Shown: positions 59,021-64,000 of the stretch, one piece after another
Position numbering within the stretch: the first letter of the stretch is position 1
How the letters are laid out: each line of letters begins with the position of its first letter
DNA from: Rodentibacter sp. JRC1
GTDB lineage: Bacteria > Pseudomonadota > Gammaproteobacteria > Enterobacterales > Pasteurellaceae
Length of the DNA: 64,000 bases
Assembly: GCF_020521555.1 (NCBI RefSeq)
Contig: NZ_BPWA01000001.1
Location: 2,046,001 to 2,110,000, forward strand
Direction of reading: 5' to 3'
Program-made: the position numbers and the translations under genes
The notes under the pieces: generated by a model
What the model was told of the DNA's origin: nothing
The model's input: the letters and a program-made list of their open reading frames with translations, nothing else
Database searches by the model: none

Positions 59021-59575
59021 TCATAAATAGCTTACAAATTCCTCAATATTGCCGGTTCGACATTCACGCTCAATTTTTTCTGCGGCAGTACCAATCATCA
59101 ATAAAGCGACTATTTCATCTTGTTTGCGGCAACCGAGGGCTTGGCGTAATGCGCTGCCATTTACCCATTTTCCGGTGATCCAAACATTATCGAAACCTTG
59201 TACATTGGCGGCAAGTTGAATGCCATAGGCGGCACAACCGGCTGTGACTAACTGCTCCCATTCCGGTACTTTGGCTACATCAGGATTAATTTTGGCGATA
59301 ACCGCAATCACCATTGGGGCGCGATGTGCTAAATTTTCCGCTTTTTTTAAGCGTTCTTCACCAAGATTGAGTTCCACTACCGCCTCTTTAAGCAAAACTT
59401 CCAACTTATCCAATCCTTTATTTTCTATTACAACAAAATGATAAGGCTGTAATTTCCCGTGATCAGGCGTTCGAAGAGCCGCTTGAAACATTTGTTCAAG
59501 TTGTACTTTATTCGGGGCGGGGGGTGTGAGTTTTTTATTTGAATGACGCGTGGTTAAAAGTGTTAAGGTATCCAT
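59021..59575 (-). CDS. Nitroreductase family protein (YdjA-like)
   Basis: 184 residues, short for the family and close to YdjA in size. FMN-binding features are visible: LLTTRHSNKKL near the start, ALRTPDHGKLQPYHFVVI and GKWVNGSALRQALGC. It has no second FMN-binding extension. The physiological substrate is unknown. It reads toward metX with a shared terminator. Confidence 0.85.
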   Translation of the reverse strand: MDTLTLLTTRHSNKKLTPPAPNKVQLEQMFQAALRTPDHGKLQPYHFVVIENKGLDKLEVLLKEAVVELNLGEERLKKAENLAHRAPMVIAVIAKINPDVAKVPEWEQLVTAGCAAYGIQLAANVQGFDNVWITGKWVNGSALRQALGCRKQDEIVALLMIGTAAEKIERECRTGNIEEFVSYL

Positions 59576-59676
59576 TTTTTATCTCTTTTAATAAAAAGTG
59601 CGGTGGATTATAGCATAGTTTTTCACGAAGGTTTGTGTTACGCTAGGCGCAATTTTTCTAACCTATCCAAATACTT

Positions 59677-61539
59677 ATGAATGCTATTTTTCGAGTGATC
59701 AAACTCTGTTGGCGGGCACTAAATTTTATTCGTGATTTAGTGATGAACCTTTTCTTTTTAGTCTTCGTTTTACTACTGGTAACGATTTTTAGCTTAACGG
59801 CAAATACAAAGAAAAGTGCGGTCAATTTATCGGTAGATAAAGGGGCGTTATTGCTTAATTTAGAGGGATATTTAGCCGACAATCGTGATGATGCGGGATG
59901 GATGAAAACCTTGCAAGAATTGACCTCCAATGATAGAACTTCAATGCAAATTTCAACCTTTGATGTGGTTTTTGCCATTAATATGGCAAAAGAAGATGAG
60001 CGTATTAGCGGCTTAGTGTTGGATCTCAACCATTTTTCGGGGGGCGATTTACCGGCAATGGATTACATCGGTAGAACGATTAAAGATTTCAAAGAATCTA
60101 AAAAACCGGTGATTGTATTTGCAAACAATTATTCTCAAGGACAGTATTTTTTAGCAAGTTTTGCCGATCAAATTTACTTAAATCCGATAGGTCAGGTTTC
60201 CATTCAAGGGCTGGCGCAAGAGAATTTATACTACAAAGATTTGTTGGAAAAATTAGCGATTACCCCGCATATTTTCCGAGTCGGTACTTATAAATCTGCA
60301 GTAGAGCCGTTTTTACGTAATGATATGTCGCCTGAAGCGAAGGCAAATATGAGCCAATGGTTAAACGGTATGTGGAAAAATTATCTGCAAACCCTGAGTG
60401 AAAATCGTGATATTTCTGCCGAAACCTTACTACCAAGTGCAAAACAATACTTAGCCGAATTAAAGGCTTTGAAGGGGGATAGCACGGCTTATACGAAACA
60501 GCGTAGGCTCGTCACGGATATTGTGAGCAATTTAGATTTAGAACAAAAATTGATCGCACTTTTTGGTAAAAACTCTGAGGGAAAGGCAAATATGGTAGAA
60601 CTTTCCGCTTATTTGTCAAATTTCGGCGATCGTGTCGGTTTTTCGTTAGCGGAAAATAAAATTGCCGTTGTGAATGTGGAAGGCGCGATCATTGATGGCG
60701 AAAGTGAAGAAGGCGAAGTAGGAGGAGACAGCATCGTGCGTTCGCTACGTAAAGCCTATGATGACGACAGGGTAAAAGCCGTTATTTTGCGTGTTAATTC
60801 ACCGGGTGGAAGTGCTTTTGCTTCGGAATTGATTCGTCAGGAAGTGGAAAATCTTCAGAAAGCAGGTAAACCGGTCGTGGTCTCAATGGGGGGAATGGCG
60901 GCTTCCGGTGGTTATTGGATTTCAGCCACATCCGATTATATTATTGCCGATAAAAATACGATTACGGGATCCATTGGGATTTTCGCTATGTTACCGACTT
61001 TTGAAAACGCTATTAAAAAAATCGGCGTGAATGCGGATGGCGTAGCAACCACTGAACTTGCGGAAACTTCTGTATTTAGCCCGCTTTCTAAAAATACTCA
61101 GGATATTTATCAGCTAGAAATTGAGCATGGCTATGAAAAATTTTTAAATTTAGTCGGTCGTGGCCGTCAAATGTCAAAAAACGCTGTGGATAAAATTGCA
61201 CAAGGTAAGGTCTGGCTTGGTGTGGATGCTTTCAAACATAATCTCGTTGATGAATTGGGAGACTTTGATCGTGCGGTGGAAAAAGCCGCAGAATTGGTTA
61301 ATCTTCATCGAGAAACGGTTATCGAAGGATTTTCCGTAGAATGGGTTACAGAAGAAGAGAGAGATGTGTTGAGTAAATTGGTTCGTGACTTTAAACGAAG
61401 CGGGCAGCAACTTATGACGTCTTGGCTTGATTTACCAAAACCGATGCAACAATTCAAACATCATTTGAATCAACTCAATAAATTCAATGATCCTAAAGGA
61501 CAGTATTTATATTGCTTAAACTGTGGTTTAGTGAAGTAA
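59677..61539 (+). CDS. sppA: Signal peptide peptidase A (protease IV)
   Basis: An inner-membrane serine protease of 620 residues in the S49 family that degrades cleaved signal peptides. It has an N-terminal membrane anchor (about 20-45, LFFLVFVLLLVTIFSL) and two tandem S49 domains. The C-terminal domain carries the active serine in GGMAASGGYWIS and the N-terminal one supplies the lysine, by analogy with E. coli SppA. A terminator follows. Confidence 0.94.
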   Translation: MNAIFRVIKLCWRALNFIRDLVMNLFFLVFVLLLVTIFSLTANTKKSAVNLSVDKGALLLNLEGYLADNRDDAGWMKTLQELTSNDRTSMQISTFDVVFAINMAKEDERISGLVLDLNHFSGGDLPAMDYIGRTIKDFKESKKPVIVFANNYSQGQYFLASFADQIYLNPIGQVSIQGLAQENLYYKDLLEKLAITPHIFRVGTYKSAVEPFLRNDMSPEAKANMSQWLNGMWKNYLQTLSENRDISAETLLPSAKQYLAELKALKGDSTAYTKQRRLVTDIVSNLDLEQKLIALFGKNSEGKANMVELSAYLSNFGDRVGFSLAENKIAVVNVEGAIIDGESEEGEVGGDSIVRSLRKAYDDDRVKAVILRVNSPGGSAFASELIRQEVENLQKAGKPVVVSMGGMAASGGYWISATSDYIIADKNTITGSIGIFAMLPTFENAIKKIGVNADGVATTELAETSVFSPLSKNTQDIYQLEIEHGYEKFLNLVGRGRQMSKNAVDKIAQGKVWLGVDAFKHNLVDELGDFDRAVEKAAELVNLHRETVIEGFSVEWVTEEERDVLSKLVRDFKRSGQQLMTSWLDLPKPMQQFKHHLNQLNKFNDPKGQYLYCLNCGLVK

Positions 61540-61592
61540 TTAGGAGCTTGGGAAAAGCCGCTTTATTGAATTAAAGCATCTCAGGTTGGCAA

Positions 61593-61625
61593 CCCCGTCT
61601 TTTTCATAAAGCGGGGTATTTTTGT
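61593..61625 (+). terminator. Terminator after sppA
   Basis: CCCCG and CTTT pair with AAAG and CGGGG (one bulged T), loop TTCAT, then TATTTTTG. The remaining bases 61626-61828 hold no gene that I can recognise, apart from an uptake sequence near 61815. Confidence 0.75.
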
Positions 61626-61828
61626 TATTTTTGCCCTTTTTTGTCTATTACATTAAGTTGCCTTTCAAGCGGATATTTCCCCAATGTTTGCAATAAGCAA
61701 CTGATATTGCTGATAATGGCGCAATGTATTGAATAAAAATGTCCACGGTATGAGCAGCCTTCCAAAAATTGAGCAACCGAACCGACAGGACAGATTAAGA
61801 CGCAGGCAGATCAAAGTGCGGTTATTTT

Positions 61829-62305
61829 TTAGATTTTTTTCATCTGATGCCGGAGAAAATTGTCGGCTAATACGGAAAGATGTAGTCCGTTTGGCAGTGT
61901 TAAATCGGGGGCGATTTCTAGCAACGGCACAATGACAAATTCTCGATTGTGCATATCATAATGGGGGACGGTTAATCGTTCGTTTTGAATGCTCTCATTG
62001 CCGTAAAGCAAAATATCTAAATCTAAAGTGCGCTCTCCCCAACGCCGTAAACGTACTCTCCCTTGCTTATTTTCAATGCGTTGTAATTCATCCAATAATG
62101 TTAATGGTGCAAGCTGTGTTTCAATTTTTGCTACGGCATTGACATAATCGGGCTGATCCTGCGGGCCGAGCGGTTTACTTTGGTAAAAAGAACTTACCGC
62201 AATAAGATTGGTTTGTGCTAGGTTGTCGATAGCTTTTAACGCATTATTGAGTTGTTCAACAGGCGTATTCAAATTGCTGCCGAGGGCAATATATACTGTA
62301 TTCAT
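61829..62305 (-). CDS. folK: 2-amino-4-hydroxy-6-hydroxymethyldihydropteridine pyrophosphokinase
   Basis: Folate-pathway kinase, 158 residues. It begins VYIALGSNLNTP and carries the HPPK signature RRWGERTLDLDILLYG with conserved arginines and aspartates, then VPHYDMHNREFVIVPL. Three bases separate its start from the pcnB stop, so the two are coupled, as in many gammaproteobacteria. Confidence 0.96.
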   Translation of the reverse strand: MNTVYIALGSNLNTPVEQLNNALKAIDNLAQTNLIAVSSFYQSKPLGPQDQPDYVNAVAKIETQLAPLTLLDELQRIENKQGRVRLRRWGERTLDLDILLYGNESIQNERLTVPHYDMHNREFVIVPLLEIAPDLTLPNGLHLSVLADNFLRHQMKKI

Positions 62306-62308
62306 ATC

Positions 62309-63781
62309 TTATGACTTCACGGATTTTGACTTACGGGGTTTGCGTGAACGAAAATATTTTTTCTTAGGCTTAGGATGTAAGCGTTGTTGTTCTTGCACAA
62401 GTTGATCTCGTTGTTCGCCATTGCTGAATTGATATTCATGCCACCATTTTGCCAGTTCAACCGTCTCTCCGCCTTCGATTTCCGCACGCATTACCAATAA
62501 ATCAAACGCTGCGCGGAATTTAGGATGTTCCATTACACGCACAGGGGCGGATCCGGTACGTTTTAAAAGTTGTAATTGCAAGAACCAAATATCCCGAATG
62601 ACAGCTGTGTGGCGGCGTGGCGCAGCAAGCGCACGACAGAATAAATCTAACACTTCATTACCGGCAAGAGCATAAGCATCGTGATTATTTAACCCTCCTT
62701 CATTTTTCAAAAGCTCCACTTTTTCACGTAACGGATACCAAAAAAAGGCGGCAAATAAAAATGCGGGATTAATGCGTAGTTTATCGGCAATACGTTCATC
62801 TGTTGAGGTAAGTGCGGTTACGATCATACGCTCGGCAAAGCTGTCTTCTTTTTCAGTGAAATAGGATGAAAGAGAAGGAAAAAGTTGTTCAAATAAGCCG
62901 TATTGACGTAATAAACGATAGGTTTTTACACCGTGGCCGGCTTGTAACAATTTTAGACTTTCATCAAATAAGCGTGCCGGAGGAACATTTTTCAGTAAAC
63001 ACGCTAATTTGCGAATAGGTTCTTCACTTGATTTTTCAAGAAACATATCCAGCTTCGCCATAAAGCGGATAGAACGTAGCATTCGTACGGGATCTTCTTG
63101 ATAACGGGTAATTGGATCACCGATCAAACGCAGTTTACCTGCTTTTAGATCTTCAATCCCGTGGAAATAATCACGCAAAGTATTATTTTGCGGATTGTAA
63201 TAAAGCGCATTTACGGTGAAATCACGGCGTTCGGCATCTTGCTCAATGTTACCGTACACATTATCACGGAGAAGCATACCTGCGTTACTTTGTTTGGCTT
63301 GATGTTCACCACGGGCATCGTCGTGATTTGCTCGAAAGGTCGCCACTTCAATAATATCGCGACCAAACATAATATGCGCCAAGCGAAATCTGCGCCCTAC
63401 CAAGCGACATTGACGTTGGAAAATACTTTGAATTTGTTCGGGGCGGGCGTTGGTCGCCACATCAAAATCTTTTGGGTGTTTACCCAGTAAAATATCGCGA
63501 ATACAGCCACCTACAATATAGGCTTCAAAACCTTGACGTTGTAATTTTTCCACTACACTGAGCGCATTACGGCTAAACATTCGCGGATGAATACCAAAGT
63601 GAGCGGCTTTAATACTTTTGTCATCACGAGGTGATTTATTGATTTTTTTATTTGCTCGAGACGTATTGTTTGAAGGCTCTATTCGTTCGAAATGCGATTT
63701 TATTTGGGCTGATTGTTTCGGTGCATTTTGTGATTGCGGTTTTTTCTTTTTGCCAAATAAATTTTTGATATAAGTAAAAAT
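62309..63781 (-). CDS. pcnB: Poly(A) polymerase I (AUU start)
   Basis: Adds poly(A) tails that mark RNA for decay, 490 residues. The nucleotidyltransferase core shows GGCIRDILLGKHPKDFDVATNA and GRRFRLAHIMFG, and the C-terminus is basic (HPKPKKKYFRSRKPRKSK). The first ATG (63580) would cut off 67 conserved-looking residues. The frame stays open upstream to an ATT at 63781-63779, spaced six bases after a GGAG site, giving MFTYIKNLF, close to the E. coli start MFTRVANF. E. coli pcnB is also known to start at AUU. Preceded by dksA, as in enterics. Confidence 0.88.
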   Translation of the reverse strand: MFTYIKNLFGKKKKPQSQNAPKQSAQIKSHFERIEPSNNTSRANKKINKSPRDDKSIKAAHFGIHPRMFSRNALSVVEKLQRQGFEAYIVGGCIRDILLGKHPKDFDVATNARPEQIQSIFQRQCRLVGRRFRLAHIMFGRDIIEVATFRANHDDARGEHQAKQSNAGMLLRDNVYGNIEQDAERRDFTVNALYYNPQNNTLRDYFHGIEDLKAGKLRLIGDPITRYQEDPVRMLRSIRFMAKLDMFLEKSSEEPIRKLACLLKNVPPARLFDESLKLLQAGHGVKTYRLLRQYGLFEQLFPSLSSYFTEKEDSFAERMIVTALTSTDERIADKLRINPAFLFAAFFWYPLREKVELLKNEGGLNNHDAYALAGNEVLDLFCRALAAPRRHTAVIRDIWFLQLQLLKRTGSAPVRVMEHPKFRAAFDLLVMRAEIEGGETVELAKWWHEYQFSNGEQRDQLVQEQQRLHPKPKKKYFRSRKPRKSKSVKS

Positions 63782-63873
63782 AATAAACTCCGTTTTTTAA
63801 TTTAATTTTCGTTTGAACCGTCATCGGTAGGGATGAGCTTTGTTCTCAATAAAGAAGCACATTGGAAATGCAA

Positions 63874-63901
63874 AAAGTGCGGTCAATTTTAACCGCACTT
63901 T
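63874..63901 (-). terminator. USS-pair terminator after dksA
   Basis: AAAGTGCGGT and ACCGCACTTT pair around TCAATTTTA. On the minus strand a T-run follows, between the end of dksA and the start of pcnB. Confidence 0.82.
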
Positions 63902-63921
63902 CTCTTTTTTAACAGAATAAA

Positions 63922-64000
63922 TTAACCGGCGACTTGTTTTTCACGAATCTCCGCCAAGGTTTTACAATCAATACAAAGATCCGCCGTTGGACGGGCTTCT
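63922..64000 (-). CDS. dksA: C-terminus of DksA (partial)
   Basis: The last 25 codons, reading EARPTADLCIDCKTLAEIR and ending KQVAG. The CxxC here (CIDC) is half of the zinc finger of DksA, the RNA-polymerase-binding factor of the stringent response. The remainder is outside the window. Confidence 0.9.
   Translation of the reverse strand, partial: EARPTADLCIDCKTLAEIREKQVAG

Noticed and set aside
63581..63781. A separate small gene upstream of pcnB
   Set aside because: The frame continues without a stop into pcnB and its start matches the known N-terminus of PcnB.

Overview
The window is a chromosomal segment from a member of the Pasteurellaceae, in the Haemophilus influenzae-like uptake-signal clade. 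Roughly 50 copies of the Hin-type DNA uptake core AAGTGCGGT / ACCGCACTT can be counted by eye, about one per 1.3 kb. Many gene blocks keep the order I remember from H. influenzae: thiBPQ-bioB, dsbC-recJ-(dsbA-like)-mtnN-cmk-rpsA-ihfB-lapAB-pyrF-yciH, ettA with a NicO transporter and uvrB, pntAB, and nimR-nikKLMQO. The sequence is AT-rich, with Shine-Dalgarno signals, intrinsic terminators and sigma70-like promoters of enteric type. The species cannot be fixed from sequence alone.

Layout. 1-5.2 kb: end of a TPM-domain protein, grxD, a TPP riboswitch driving thiBPQ (thiamine import), and bioB. 5.2-12.5 kb: a 173-bp MITE-like element with an 8-bp target duplication, putP and putA (proline use, with a perfect CRP site), trxA, metB. 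12.7-16 kb: a Gly-Cys-Leu-Lys tRNA operon, lysS, and prfB with its programmed +1 frameshift. 16-25.6 kb: a long forward block of thiol-redox, DNA repair, nucleotide, ribosome, IHF, LPS-assembly and pyrimidine genes. 25.6-28.9 kb: a SirB2-like protein, an FkbM methyltransferase interrupted by a tetranucleotide repeat and now out of frame (a phase-variation locus), ettA, and a probable small RNA with an FNR-like box upstream. 28.9-33 kb: DUF1007 and NicO metal-export genes, tRNA-Asn, and uvrB preceded by three DnaA boxes. 33-37.5 kb: a NanX/NanY-like 2,7-anhydro-sialic-acid module with a second oxidoreductase and a GntR-family regulator, divergently transcribed around a well-formed control region. 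37.5-42.8 kb: tRNA-Val, pyk, pntAB. 42.8-46.4 kb: the nickel regulator nimR and the nickel ECF-type importer nikKLMQO. 46.4-64 kb: a methyltransferase, pepA, lptFG, fbp, a DUF484 gene, purA, a wzz-like gene, lysC, sanA, metX with met boxes, a nitroreductase, sppA, folK, pcnB (with an AUU start) and the end of dksA.

The most interesting items are: (i) the phase-variable FkbM methyltransferase; (ii) the candidate FNR-linked sRNA at 28593-28690; (iii) a dispersed family of short inverted-repeat elements, two copies of which carry recognisable 8-bp target duplications; (iv) the nanXY-like cluster with an extra paralogous oxidoreductase; and (v) uptake sequences recruited into terminators, signal peptides and the prfB recoding region.
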